Notes: generated by a model not told the origin, from the sequence alone. A DNA stretch of 56,144 nt from Eggerthellaceae bacterium (GCA_017434045.1 JAFRGA010000097.1:1-56144), one strand, 5' to 3'. Counted from the first letter of the stretch, positions 27,458 through 36,917 are shown. Numbers and translations are program-made.

Positions 27458-28300
27458 ATGATAGAGATACGCAACCTCACAAAGAAGTTCGGCGACTTCA
27501 CGGCTGTCGATCATCTGAATCTGACCATCGAGACGAACGAGTTCATGGGATTGCTCGGGCCTAACGGCGCCGGCAAGACAACGACCATCTCGATGATGTC
27601 GACCGTGTTGCTGCCGACCGAGGGCGAGATCCTCATCGATGGCGAGCAGCTCAACCGCAAAGCCGCCGCTGCCAAGCGTAAGCTGTCCGTCGTGACGCAG
27701 GAGTTCTCGATGCGGCAGGACATGACCATGAACGAGGTCATGGAATACCAGGGGCGTCTCTACTACATGCGGAAGAAGGAAATCCGCGCGAAAACCGAGG
27801 AGCTGTTCGAGTTCGCAGGTCTTTCGCAATTTGGGCATCGCGTCGTCCGCCATCTCTCCGGCGGCATGAAGCGCAAGCTCATGATCTGCCGCGCGCTTAT
27901 GGTCGAGCCCGAGGTGTTGCTCTTAGACGAACCGACGGCGGGCATGGATGCGCTTGCGAGGCGTCAGATGTGGGATTTGCTGCGCAGCTTGAAGGAGCGC
28001 AATCTCACGATCCTGCTGACGACGCATTTCATCGACGAGGCCCAGGCGCTGTGCAATCGCGTGGCATTCATCGATGGCGGAAAGTTCGACGTCGTGGACT
28101 CGCCTTTGGCCCTCATCGAGCAGCTGGGTCCCTTCGCGGTGGACATATTGGAAGACAACAAGCTTCAGAGCAGCTATTTCCCCACGCGTGAAGCGGCCAT
28201 CGAGCGGCTGCGCGAGTTGCCCGATGACACGGTGTTGCGCGCGACTACACTGGAAGACGTTTTCGTAGAAAGGGTGGGACACCGCCTGACACGCGGCTAG
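27458..28300 (+). CDS. ABC transporter ATP-binding protein (ABC-2/DrrA type)
   Basis: 280 aa. Walker A GPNGAGKTTTI, Q-loop VTQEFS, signature HLSGGMKRKLMICRAL, Walker B VLLLDEPTAGMD and H-loop TTHFIDEA are all present. The family drives ABC-2 exporters of drugs or lipids. It sits between cbiL and cbiK under the B12 riboswitch, which suggests a link to cobalt or corrinoid handling, but the substrate cannot be told from sequence. Confidence 0.92.
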   Translation: MIEIRNLTKKFGDFTAVDHLNLTIETNEFMGLLGPNGAGKTTTISMMSTVLLPTEGEILIDGEQLNRKAAAAKRKLSVVTQEFSMRQDMTMNEVMEYQGRLYYMRKKEIRAKTEELFEFAGLSQFGHRVVRHLSGGMKRKLMICRALMVEPEVLLLDEPTAGMDALARRQMWDLLRSLKERNLTILLTTHFIDEAQALCNRVAFIDGGKFDVVDSPLALIEQLGPFAVDILEDNKLQSSYFPTREAAIERLRELPDDTVLRATTLEDVFVERVGHRLTRG

Positions 28301-28357
28301 CGGATTGCGAAACACGGGGCCAGGCGCCCTGTTGCAGTGAAAGGCGTCATCTAAGCT

Positions 28358-29089
28358 ATGGGCATCATCACGGTATTATGGGAGAAATGGGCGGAGTTCA
28401 AGCGCGACTTCTACAAGATCACGGTCGCTGCCATGATCTCTCCGCTCATGTACCTGCTCGTGTTCGGCCTGGGTATCCAGACCACTTCCCATGGCGAGCC
28501 ATACCTTAACTTCCTCATCCCCGGGATTGTGGCCATGGTCACGATGACGGGCAGCTTCTCGGCGGTGTCGCAGAACATGAGCGTGCAGCGCCTTTACGAA
28601 AAGGCGCTTGACCAGGTTATGGTGTCGCCTACACCGCTGTGGCAGTTTATTGTTGGGCAGATCGTGGGCGGGGCTCTGCGTGGCATGTATGCGGCGGTGG
28701 TCATCCTGCTGCTGATCTCGCCCATTCGCACATCGCTTGTATTCAGTCCGCTGTCATTCGCCATCCTGTTTTTGAACGGCACGGTGTTTGCCACGATCGC
28801 GGTGACGCTGTCGTTCTTGGCGAAGAGCTACACTGACGCGCCCCGCTTCAACACCTACATCATCATGCCGATGTCGTTTTTGTGCAACACGTTCTTCTCG
28901 ACCGACCAGATGCCACACGGCATCAAGGAGTTCGTTTCGGCGCTGCCCCTGTCGCAGACATCCGACATGGTACGCGCCATTGCTGGTGGCGGCGATCCCA
29001 ACTTGATGGGCATAGTGATATTGCTGGTGTATCTGGTGGTGTTCTCGGCGATATCGTTCATGTTCATCTATAAGAAGAAGAACCTGTAG
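28358..29089 (+). CDS. ABC-2 type permease
   Basis: 243 aa, about six membrane segments (for example ISPLMYLLVFGLGIQT, AVVILLLISPI, IVILLVYLVVFSAISFMFIY). The motif FLIPGIVAMVTMTGSF is typical of DrrB-like permeases. It partners the preceding ATPase. No metal-binding cluster is visible that would favour cobalt uptake. Confidence 0.88.
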   Translation: MGIITVLWEKWAEFKRDFYKITVAAMISPLMYLLVFGLGIQTTSHGEPYLNFLIPGIVAMVTMTGSFSAVSQNMSVQRLYEKALDQVMVSPTPLWQFIVGQIVGGALRGMYAAVVILLLISPIRTSLVFSPLSFAILFLNGTVFATIAVTLSFLAKSYTDAPRFNTYIIMPMSFLCNTFFSTDQMPHGIKEFVSALPLSQTSDMVRAIAGGGDPNLMGIVILLVYLVVFSAISFMFIYKKKNL

Positions 29090-29152
29090 GAGTCCGTAAA
29101 TGTCATCTTTTACCCTTGGGGCATAACTTCGACATCTTGAAAGGAGCGGAAC

Positions 29153-29938
29153 GTGAAGGCTTTGCTATCTGTGAGTTTTGGCACGTCATATGAGGAGACT
29201 CGTGCAAAGACGATTGACGTTGTCGACGGAAAGCTTGCCGCCGACTTCCCGGACAGGAAGTTTTACAGCGCGTGGACAAGCGGCATGATCGTCGCGAAGG
29301 TCCGCAAGGAACGCGGCGAGATGCACTACACTCTCGACGAAGCCTTCGCGCGCTTGGTGCACGACGGCGTCGATGACCTGCTGGTAGCCACGATGTGCCT
29401 CATGAACGGCCATGAGATGAAGAAGATCGCCGAGTATGTGGAAACATGGCTGCATGGGGGCGAAGGACGTACGGCGTACCTTGCCGAGCCGATCTTGACA
29501 TCGGAAGAGGACCGAAAGGTGATCGCTGCTTCCCTCGTCGATGAATTCGCCGACGTTCCCCAAGATGAGGCCGTCCTGCTCATGGGTCATGGCTCTCCGG
29601 GCGGCCCGAACGAGGTGTATTCCCAGATCAAGGATGAATTGTCGGCGCTTGCCGGCGCGAAGTTCTTCATGGGCACCGTCGAAGGCGAGCCAACGTTCGA
29701 AGACGCTCTGAACTTGCTCAAGGCAAGCGGCGTCCGCCGTGTTCACCTGGCTCCTTTCATGGTCGTGGCGGGAGACCATGCTCGTAATGACCTCTCGGGT
29801 GCCGACGATGACTCCTGGAAGAACATGCTCGAGGCACAGGGCTTCGAGACCGTCGTCACGCTGCGCGGCCTCGGCGAGTTCAAGGCGTTCCAAGATCTCG
29901 TCTGCGTGCACGCCCGCAAAGCTCCCATAATGGAATAG
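29153..29938 (+). CDS. cbiK: Sirohydrochlorin cobaltochelatase, CbiK type
   Basis: Inserts Co2+ into sirohydrochlorin, the committed step of anaerobic B12 synthesis. The N-terminus KALLSVSFGTSYEETRAKTI is typical of CbiK; metal/acid-base histidines are likely in LMNGHEMKKI and LLMGHGSPGGPNE. No signal peptide, so cytoplasmic. GTG start with AAAGGAGCGG. 261 aa. Confidence 0.93.
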   Translation: MKALLSVSFGTSYEETRAKTIDVVDGKLAADFPDRKFYSAWTSGMIVAKVRKERGEMHYTLDEAFARLVHDGVDDLLVATMCLMNGHEMKKIAEYVETWLHGGEGRTAYLAEPILTSEEDRKVIAASLVDEFADVPQDEAVLLMGHGSPGGPNEVYSQIKDELSALAGAKFFMGTVEGEPTFEDALNLLKASGVRRVHLAPFMVVAGDHARNDLSGADDDSWKNMLEAQGFETVVTLRGLGEFKAFQDLVCVHARKAPIME

Positions 29939-29950
29939 GCGGATTGACGC

Positions 29951-31039
29951 GTGGCTTTGTCGTTTAGAAAGATCGGCGTGTTCTGGGCGGTGCTTGCCAT
30001 AGCCTGCCTGTGTGCGTGCTCATTTGTGTTCTATCCCACGCAGATAGCCTGTGCGGACCAGGGGCACAACAAGGTGGCGCCGCCCGAGCAGATGGCGTCC
30101 TCCAAGGCGCTGACGCTTGAAGGCATGAAGCCCATCACCGCCGACCAGGTCAAAGAGGGCACTTATGACATCACGGCGGAATCGTCGTCGTCGTTCTTCA
30201 AGATCAAGGGCGCCAAGCTGACCGTGCGCGACGGCGCGATGACCGCGGCTATCTCCCTTGACTCGAAAAGCTACCCGCTTGTCTACATGGGCACGGGGGA
30301 AGACGCCGCTGCGGCGCCCGCCGAGGATTATATCGAGTTCGATGGCGATTCCTGGACGTTCACTGTTCCCGTGAACGCGCTTGACCAGGAGATTGATTGC
30401 GCCGCGTACAGCAAGCGCAAGAAGCAGTGGTATGATCGCAAGCTCATGTTCTACGCTGCGACGCTTCCCGAAGGGGCGGTGCTCGTGGACTTGCCGGAAT
30501 ACGGCGATCCAGTTGAGGCATCGGGCGCGAGCGCTGCGAAGGCTGCGACGGATATCGCCCTGAACAAAGTGGGTAACGAGAATCCCGAGACAGGCGCCGT
30601 TCCCATTGACTTGCCCGACGGAGAATACTCCATCGAAGTGAACATGACCGGCGGCAGCGGCAGGGCATCGGTTAGCTCGCCGACGTGGCTCATTGTCAAG
30701 GACGGCTATGCGTATGCGAGGCTTCTGTGGTCGAGTTCGTATTACGACTACATGATTGTCGACGAGGTGCGCTACGACAACCAGACCGACGACGGGAGCA
30801 ATTCCACGTTCGTGATACCGATTCTGGCGATGGACGAGGAAATTCCCGTCGTCGCCGACACCACCGCCATGGGCGATCCCGTTGAAATAGATTACAACCT
30901 TACGTTCTATTCAAACACAGTCGACGACAAGGACGCCATTCCCCAAGAAGCAGCGGTGAAGGTGCTCATCCTAGCGCTCATCATCATTGCGGTCGGAGGC
31001 GTGTTGAACTACGTGCTCAAGAAGAGGCGCAAGCAGTAA
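29951..31039 (+). CDS. Membrane-anchored surface protein with a duplicated domain
   Basis: 362 aa. A signal peptide (FWAVLAIACLCACSF, likely cut near residue 36) and a C-terminal helix (VKVLILALIIIAVGGVLNYV) followed by KKRRKQ anchor it outside. Two related domains, about 50-175 and 210-320, share a DGxYxIxV start, an SSxxFxI/SSPTWLIV strand, a VRDG/VKDG turn and a late Y-rich strand. The first has AAYSKRKKQWYDRKLMFY. Similar domains occur in Gram-positive surface proteins annotated for iron or haem transport, but I cannot assign a ligand. It begins 12 bp after cbiK, which hints at cobalt, haem or corrinoid binding. Confidence 0.75.
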   Translation: MALSFRKIGVFWAVLAIACLCACSFVFYPTQIACADQGHNKVAPPEQMASSKALTLEGMKPITADQVKEGTYDITAESSSSFFKIKGAKLTVRDGAMTAAISLDSKSYPLVYMGTGEDAAAAPAEDYIEFDGDSWTFTVPVNALDQEIDCAAYSKRKKQWYDRKLMFYAATLPEGAVLVDLPEYGDPVEASGASAAKAATDIALNKVGNENPETGAVPIDLPDGEYSIEVNMTGGSGRASVSSPTWLIVKDGYAYARLLWSSSYYDYMIVDEVRYDNQTDDGSNSTFVIPILAMDEEIPVVADTTAMGDPVEIDYNLTFYSNTVDDKDAIPQEAAVKVLILALIIIAVGGVLNYVLKKRRKQ

Positions 31040-31111
31040 TACCGAAAAGAGGATTAGGGGCTTAGCCGAGGAGAATTCTGGAAAAGCAGCGTGGACAGGG
31101 AAAGTGCAAGC

Positions 31112-32656
31112 ATGGACGAAATCACGAAGCGCAAGAACATTATCCGCATGATCGGCACCGATCATAGTCTGGCTTCGGCAGACGTACGCTCGGCATTCTC
31201 ATTGCCAAAAGAGGTGAAGGAAGCGGTTGTCTCGCTTGCGCGTGCCAAGCTCGGCGCGTCGGGCGTAGTGTTGCTGGCAACGTGCAACCGCACAGAGCTT
31301 TGGGCGAGTTTCGACGATGTCGAGGCGCCCGCCCGCTCGATCGTCGGTATGGGCAATCCAAATCCAGATGACCCAATGCTCCAGGTGATGTGCGAAATGC
31401 ACATGGTCGATCCAGAAGAGTATGCGCAATACTTCGTCTGCCGCTCCGGAGATAAGGCGGTGAGCCATCTGTTCAGGGTTGCATGTGGCCTTCGTTCTGC
31501 CATCGTTGCAGAAGACCAGATCGTTTCCCAGGTGAAACAGGCTATAGCGTATTCGCGCGAGATAGGCGTCGCCGATAGCGTCCTCGAGGTGCTGTTCAGG
31601 CAAGCGGTGACGGCGGCAAAGCAGGTGAAGAGCGGCGTGCGCTTCACGCGCGCCTATGCGACGGCGGTTGACCAGGCTATAGAGCTTATCGGGGACAGCG
31701 GTTTGGATTTGAAGGGCACGACCTGCATGGTCATCGGCAACGGCGAGTACGGCCGGCTGGCTGCCACGGCGTTGGCGGAACAGGGGGCCGAGGTGCTCGT
31801 CACCGTACGACAGTACACGCATGGCGCCGTTACGGTTCCCCAGGATTGCACGGGCGTGCCGTATGCGGACCGCTATGAGTACATCGATCGATGCCGGGTC
31901 ATCATGAGCGCAACCACGAGCCCCCATTACACGCTCGAGCGCGAGTCGTTCGTCGAATGCCATGAACCAGGCTGCGAGCTCTTCTTATTCGATTTGGCCA
32001 TCCCCTGCGACATCGACCCGGAAATTGGAAAGCTGCCCGGTTGTCACCTCAGGGATATCGACAGCTTCTCGACGCAGGTGGGATCGGAGAACACGCAGGC
32101 GATAGCCGCTGCGCAGAAACTGTTGGATTCGGGGATGGAGGAGTTTTGGGATTGGATGAGCCGGCGTCAGGCCCACAAGTCGGCGCGGCCGCCCTTTGGG
32201 GCGATGTTCCCGCTCTTCGTCGACATCAGCGACAAGCATGCCGTGTTCGTCGGGGGAGGGACCATTGCGCTCAGGCGCGTGCGCACGTTGCTTCCGTTCG
32301 TGGGCGATATAACGGTGTATGCTCCTGAGTTCACTCCCGAGCTCGAACGGTTCGCGCTAGACGGCGCCATCACGCTTGTGCGCAAGAAGTACGAGCCGGA
32401 GGTGCTCGAAGGCGCCGACCTCGTGTTCGCATGCACGAACGACCGGGACTTGAACGAAGAGATCTGCGACGAATGCAAGCGTCGCCATATACTGGTGAAC
32501 GTTTGCAGCGACCGTTTCAAGTGCGATTTCCATTTCCCAGGCGTTGTTATGAGCGAGAACATGGTCGTGGGCGTGAGCGCGGGCGGCAAGGACCATCGCC
32601 GCGTGAAGCAGCTCCGCGCCCGCATCGAGCGCCTAATGGAAGAAGAGGATGTGTAA
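31112..32656 (+). CDS. hemA: Glutamyl-tRNA reductase fused to precorrin-2 dehydrogenase
   Basis: Residues about 1-325 are GluTR: catalytic Cys58 in LLATCNRTEL, substrate-domain motif SAIVAEDQIVSQVKQA, and an NADPH-binding CMVIGNGEYG. The usual long dimerisation domain is reduced to a short helix. Residues about 365-514 form a SirC/Met8-type NAD-binding domain (HAVFVGGGTIALRRVRTLL, VFACTNDRDLNEEI, VGVSAGGKDHRRVKQLR) that oxidises precorrin-2 to sirohydrochlorin. One polypeptide therefore starts tetrapyrrole synthesis and performs the branch step before CbiK. The start is ambiguous: ATG at 31112 (AGGGA upstream) or GTG at 31091. Confidence 0.92.
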   Translation: MDEITKRKNIIRMIGTDHSLASADVRSAFSLPKEVKEAVVSLARAKLGASGVVLLATCNRTELWASFDDVEAPARSIVGMGNPNPDDPMLQVMCEMHMVDPEEYAQYFVCRSGDKAVSHLFRVACGLRSAIVAEDQIVSQVKQAIAYSREIGVADSVLEVLFRQAVTAAKQVKSGVRFTRAYATAVDQAIELIGDSGLDLKGTTCMVIGNGEYGRLAATALAEQGAEVLVTVRQYTHGAVTVPQDCTGVPYADRYEYIDRCRVIMSATTSPHYTLERESFVECHEPGCELFLFDLAIPCDIDPEIGKLPGCHLRDIDSFSTQVGSENTQAIAAAQKLLDSGMEEFWDWMSRRQAHKSARPPFGAMFPLFVDISDKHAVFVGGGTIALRRVRTLLPFVGDITVYAPEFTPELERFALDGAITLVRKKYEPEVLEGADLVFACTNDRDLNEEICDECKRRHILVNVCSDRFKCDFHFPGVVMSENMVVGVSAGGKDHRRVKQLRARIERLMEEEDV

Positions 32657-32687
32657 TGTGGAAAAGGGTCAGACCCTTTTCCACATT
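32655..32687. repeat. Perfect palindrome, centre A
   Basis: aatgtggaaaagggtc, one A, then its exact reverse complement, filling the gap between hemA and hemC and overlapping the hemA stop codon. A near-identical copy with central T is at 43708-43738 between hemL and cbiD. Confidence 0.88.
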
Positions 32688-32704
32688 CTAAGGAGAGCGA
32701 GAGC

Positions 32705-33592
32705 ATGAAGATAACGATTGGTAGTCGGGACAGCAAGCTGGCCGTCGTGCAGAGCGAGATGGTCATGGCGTTTCTGCGCGAGGCGCATCCCGATGCGGAA
32801 ATTGGCTTGGCCACGTTCAAGACGACCGGCGACAAGATTCTTGACCGAAGGCTCGACCAGATTGGCGGCAAGGGGCTTTTCGTCAAGGAGCTCGACATCG
32901 CCCTCCGCAACCGCGAGTGCGACTACACGGTGCACAGCTGCAAGGACCTGCCCATGGAGATCCCCGAGGACTTGCCGCTCGTGTGCTTCTCGGCGCGCGA
33001 GGATCCAAGGGACGTGCTGGTCTTTCCCAACGGCGCAGCGGAGCCCGATTTCTCGCTGCCGATAGGTACGTCGTCACGCCGTCGCGAGGTGCAGCTCAGG
33101 AAGCTGTTCCCGCAAGCGACGTTTACAAGCGTGCGCGGCAACCTGCAAACGCGCTTGCGCAAGCTCGACGAGGGCGGTTACGGCGCGTTGGTGCTGGCGG
33201 CAGCCGGTCTGAAGCGCATGGGCCTTGCGGATCGCATCGGTCGTTTCCTGGAGCCAGAGGAGGTCATACCCTCAGCTGGGCAGGGCGTCTTGGCAATCCA
33301 GGGCCGAGTGGACGCAGAGCCTGCGCTGTTCGACGGGTTCGCGGATGTGACGACGGGTATTGCGGTTTCAGCCGAGCGTGCGTTCGTCACGCGTTTGGAC
33401 GGCGGCTGCTCTTCGCCCATTGCGGCGCACGCCCGCGTGAGCGGCGAATCGATTGAGCTGATGGGCTTGTATTACGACGAGGACAAGCAGCAGGCCCGAC
33501 GCGGCAGGGTTGAGGGCGCGGCGGCGGACGCCGTTGCCTTGGCATACGATTTGGCAGATCAGTTGCTTGCTGGTGGCGGTGACGTCATCTAG
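32705..33592 (+). CDS. hemC: Hydroxymethylbilane synthase
   Basis: Polymerises four porphobilinogens into hydroxymethylbilane. N-terminal ITIGSRDSKLAVVQSEMV; substrate-binding TSSRRREVQLRKLFP and VRGNLQTRLRKL; the dipyrromethane-cofactor cysteine lies in LDGGCSSPIAAHA. 295 aa. AAGGAGAG site. Next gene 28 bp on. Confidence 0.96.
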   Translation: MKITIGSRDSKLAVVQSEMVMAFLREAHPDAEIGLATFKTTGDKILDRRLDQIGGKGLFVKELDIALRNRECDYTVHSCKDLPMEIPEDLPLVCFSAREDPRDVLVFPNGAAEPDFSLPIGTSSRRREVQLRKLFPQATFTSVRGNLQTRLRKLDEGGYGALVLAAAGLKRMGLADRIGRFLEPEEVIPSAGQGVLAIQGRVDAEPALFDGFADVTTGIAVSAERAFVTRLDGGCSSPIAAHARVSGESIELMGLYYDEDKQQARRGRVEGAAADAVALAYDLADQLLAGGGDVI

Positions 33593-33619
33593 CGGGCTAT
33601 CGAACGATAGGAGCAGGAC

Positions 33620-35167
33620 ATGGGTGAGAAGGTCGGTAAGGTTTGGCTCGTGGGCGCGGGCCCGGGCGATGCGGGGCTGTTGACGCGTAAGGGTTTCGAT
33701 GTGCTGCAGGCGGCTGAGGTCGTCGTGTACGACGCGCTCGTCGGCGACGGTGTGCTCGCGCTCGTGCCGAGCGCTGCCCGCAAGATCGACGTCGGCAAAC
33801 GCGCTGCAAATCACACCATGCGGCAAGAGCAGATCAGCCAGGTCCTGCTTGACGAAGCGCTTGCGGGGAACCTGGTCGTCCGGCTGAAGGGCGGCGATCC
33901 GTTCCTGTTCGGGCGCGGAGGTGAGGAGCTCGAGCTTCTCGCTGAGCATAACGTGCCGTACGAGGTCGTCCCCGGCATCACGTCGGCCATAGCCGTACCT
34001 GCCTACAATGGCATCCCCGTGACGCACCGCGATTTCACGTCGTCCCTGCACATCATCACGGGCCACAAGCGCGAGGGAGCCGACTACGATATCGACTTCG
34101 AGGCGCTTGTGCGCACGAAGGGAACGCTCGTGTTCCTGATGGGCGTGCGCTCGCTGCCCGATATCATGGCGGGCCTCATGGGCGCCGGCATGGACCCCGC
34201 CACTCCGGCGGCGGTGCTGCAGGAGGGTACGACCGCAGGTCAGAGGCGCGTTGTCGCCACGGTGTCCACGCTTGCCGAGGAGGCGCAGCGTGCGGGCATC
34301 CAGGCGCCGGCAATCATCGTGGTCGGCGGCGTGTGCGGCTTGGCCGACCAGTTCGCCTGGCGCGAGAAGATGCCGTTGCAGGGCTGCAAGGTCCTGGTCA
34401 CTCGTCCCGCCGAGGTCATCTCCACGATGTCGGAGCGCCTGCGCAAGCTGGGCGCCGAGGTGCTCGACTTGCCGGCTATCGCGACCGTGCCTTACGGGAT
34501 CGATTCCGAGAAGGCGCAGACGGCCGAAGGCGACGCGAAAACTCCGCTTGCTCAGGCGCTCGACCAACTCTCGTCCTACGATTGGATTGCGTTCACGAGC
34601 CCCTCGGGCGTGCGCATCTTCTTCGACCAGCTGCTCGAAGCGGGCAAGGACCTGCGCGCCATCGCGGGCGTGCGCTTCGCGGCGCTAGGCCAGGGAACCG
34701 CCAAAGAACTGCTGGGGCGCGGTTTCGTGGCCGACCTCGTTCCCGTCGACGCAACGGGCGAGGCGCTGGGCAAAGCGCTTGCAGATGCGGCAGAGCCGAA
34801 CAGCAAGATCCTGATCCCGCGCGCCCTCATCGGCGGCAACTTGCTCGTCGAGGCGCTTCTTGCCGCAGGGCATGAGGTCGATGACGTTCCCACGTACGAT
34901 ACCGTCCCCGTTTTCCACGAGCTCGTGGACGTGGCCGGCGAATTCGAACAGGGAAAGATCTTCTGCGTGGCGTTCACCAGCTCGTCGGGCGTGCGCGCTT
35001 TCGCGAAGGCCAACCCGAATCTCGACCTGGCGAACGTTCGCGCCGCCTGCATCGGCGAGCAGACGCGCAAGACGGCCGATTCGCTGGGCATGCGTACCTG
35101 GACGGCCGACTATGCCACGATGGACGACCTTGCCGACTTGATCGTGAACATGTACCAGAGCAGGTAA
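33620..35167 (+). CDS. cobA-hemD: Uroporphyrinogen-III methyltransferase / uroporphyrinogen-III synthase fusion
   Basis: Residues about 1-250 are SUMT (VWLVGAGPGDAGLLTRKG, VVRLKGGDPFLFGRGGEE, EVVPGITSAIAVPAYNGIPV), which makes precorrin-2. Residues about 252-515 are HemD (KVLVTRPAEVISTMSERLRK, WIAFTSPSGVRIFFDQLL, VAFTSSSGVRAF), which closes the uroporphyrinogen III ring. This fusion is common in Gram-positive bacteria. It directs all ring-closed product towards precorrin-2. GGAG site upstream. Last gene of this run. Confidence 0.95.
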   Translation: MGEKVGKVWLVGAGPGDAGLLTRKGFDVLQAAEVVVYDALVGDGVLALVPSAARKIDVGKRAANHTMRQEQISQVLLDEALAGNLVVRLKGGDPFLFGRGGEELELLAEHNVPYEVVPGITSAIAVPAYNGIPVTHRDFTSSLHIITGHKREGADYDIDFEALVRTKGTLVFLMGVRSLPDIMAGLMGAGMDPATPAAVLQEGTTAGQRRVVATVSTLAEEAQRAGIQAPAIIVVGGVCGLADQFAWREKMPLQGCKVLVTRPAEVISTMSERLRKLGAEVLDLPAIATVPYGIDSEKAQTAEGDAKTPLAQALDQLSSYDWIAFTSPSGVRIFFDQLLEAGKDLRAIAGVRFAALGQGTAKELLGRGFVADLVPVDATGEALGKALADAAEPNSKILIPRALIGGNLLVEALLAAGHEVDDVPTYDTVPVFHELVDVAGEFEQGKIFCVAFTSSSGVRAFAKANPNLDLANVRAACIGEQTRKTADSLGMRTWTADYATMDDLADLIVNMYQSR

Positions 35168-35206
35168 ACGGGGTTTTTCAAGGTAGCCGAGGCGATTCGA
35201 ATTACG

Positions 35207-35244
35207 GCAAGGGCCCGAAGGAGGCTTTTCCTTCGGGCCCTTGC
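35207..35244. terminator. Strong bidirectional terminator
   Basis: A perfect 15-bp stem (gcaagggcccgaagg with ccttcgggcccttgc) around an 8-nt loop, between the convergent cobA-hemD and symporter genes. Confidence 0.88.
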
Positions 35245-35339
35245 ATTTCGCCGCGCCTTTTCATATTGGCGCCTTATCGCCCGTATGAGCTATTCCGACG
35301 CTTCCGTCCCGTTGGGTTACTTTGGAGTTGCCCTTGCGG

Positions 35340-36917
35340 CTACAGTTTCTCGCCCATGATCTCTTCGGTTTTCGTGCCGCGCGCCTTGGAGCAGCGCACG
35401 ACCCATCCGGAGAGCGCGAACAGGGCGATGGCGTTGGGGATGACCATCAGCTGGTTGAACATGTCCTGCAGCTCCCACACCAAGTCGTTCTGCAGGAGCG
35501 AGCCCATCAGCACGAACGCGATGCCGACGATCGAGTACACGAGCACGGCCGCTTTGTCGCTGCGCTTGCGGAACAGCCACTGCACGTTCAGCTTGCCGAA
35601 CAGGTTCCATGAAAGTATCGTCGAGAATGCGAAGAACAGCAGGCAGACGGCTACGAAGATGTTGCCGGCCCCAGTGGTGAAGAATGTGCCAAATGCGAGC
35701 TGCGCCATGTTGGTTTTGGAGATGCCCACGGCCTTCGCGAGCGCCGCTGGATCGGACATGTCTTCGTCGGTGAGCACGGCGTCTCCGTCTGCGTTGACGA
35801 GATTGCCCGAAGCGTCCAGTGCGAGCCCCTCGGCGATGGCGCCGTCTTCTGCGGCAACGAACTCGGCAACGGTTTCGTACTTGCCGGCGTTTTCGTAGAC
35901 GGTGGCCAGCGGGCCGTCGCCCACGTAGAGCACGCTGATGACGACCAGGGCGGTCATGGTGACGACGACGATCGTGTCGACGAACACGCCGATCATGGCG
36001 ACGACGCCCTGTTCGTGGGGATCCTTCACGTTGGCAAGCGCGTGGGCGTGAGGCGTGGAACCCATGCCTGCCTCATTGGAGAACAGGCCGCGCTTGGCGC
36101 CCTGCGTGAGGGCCGCTATCAAGCCGAAGAAGGCTCCACCGAGCGTTGCGGAGGGATTGAGCGCGCAACCGAAGATGAGACCGATTGCAGCGGGCAGGTT
36201 GCCAATGTTCATAATGAGGACGACAAGCCCCCCGATGAGGTAGATTATGGCCATGATGGGCACGAGCTTCTCGGTCACGGATGCCAGGCGATGGAGGTTG
36301 CCGATGAAGACGAAGCCTGCAATCGCTGCGATAATGATGCCGACAGCCCAGCCGGGAACACCCGTGGCGTTGCTCATGGTTTCCGCAATCGAGTTCGATT
36401 GCACCATGCAGCCGATGAAGCCGAGTGCCAATATGATGGCGACCGAGAAGAAGCCTGCGAGGAAACGCCCACCGGCGCCTTTGAACGCAGTGGTGATGTA
36501 GTACGCGGGACCGCCGTGAACGGTGCCATCGGAATTGACGACCCGGGTCTTCTGGGCGAGCGTGGCCTCGGCGTAGTTCGTAGCCATGCCGAGGATCGCG
36601 ATGATCCACATCCAGAAGATCGCGCCAGGACCGCCGATGAGGATGGCGCCGCAAGCGCCGACGATGTTGCCAGTGCCGACCTGCGCTGCAACCGCCGTGG
36701 CGAGCGCCTGGAACGAGCTCATGGCACCGCCGTGATCGCCGCCGCTCAGCGAGAAGCCGCCGAACATGCGCCTCCAGCCTTCTCCGAAGCAGCGGAACTG
36801 CACGAACCGGGTGCGGATAGTGAAGTACAATCCCGTGCCGATGAGCAAGATCAGCAAAACGTAGTTGGATAGATACGAGTTGATGGTCGAGACGATGTCG
36901 AGCAATGCCGCTTCCAT
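35340..36917 (-). CDS. Na+/alanine-glycine symporter (AGCS family)
   Basis: 525 aa from the ATG at 36917 (AAGGGGG 9 nt upstream; the longer in-frame extension overlaps the riboswitch). About ten membrane segments. AGCS signatures include ATAVAAQVGTGNIVGACGAI, GGPGAIFWMW and KRGLFSNEAGMGSTPHAHA. A loop of about 60 residues (near 375-435) rich in Asp/Glu is unusual within the family's core. It imports alanine or glycine; the glycine riboswitch upstream favours glycine. Confidence 0.93.
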   Translation of the reverse strand: MEAALLDIVSTINSYLSNYVLLILLIGTGLYFTIRTRFVQFRCFGEGWRRMFGGFSLSGGDHGGAMSSFQALATAVAAQVGTGNIVGACGAILIGGPGAIFWMWIIAILGMATNYAEATLAQKTRVVNSDGTVHGGPAYYITTAFKGAGGRFLAGFFSVAIILALGFIGCMVQSNSIAETMSNATGVPGWAVGIIIAAIAGFVFIGNLHRLASVTEKLVPIMAIIYLIGGLVVLIMNIGNLPAAIGLIFGCALNPSATLGGAFFGLIAALTQGAKRGLFSNEAGMGSTPHAHALANVKDPHEQGVVAMIGVFVDTIVVVTMTALVVISVLYVGDGPLATVYENAGKYETVAEFVAAEDGAIAEGLALDASGNLVNADGDAVLTDEDMSDPAALAKAVGISKTNMAQLAFGTFFTTGAGNIFVAVCLLFFAFSTILSWNLFGKLNVQWLFRKRSDKAAVLVYSIVGIAFVLMGSLLQNDLVWELQDMFNQLMVIPNAIALFALSGWVVRCSKARGTKTEEIMGEKL

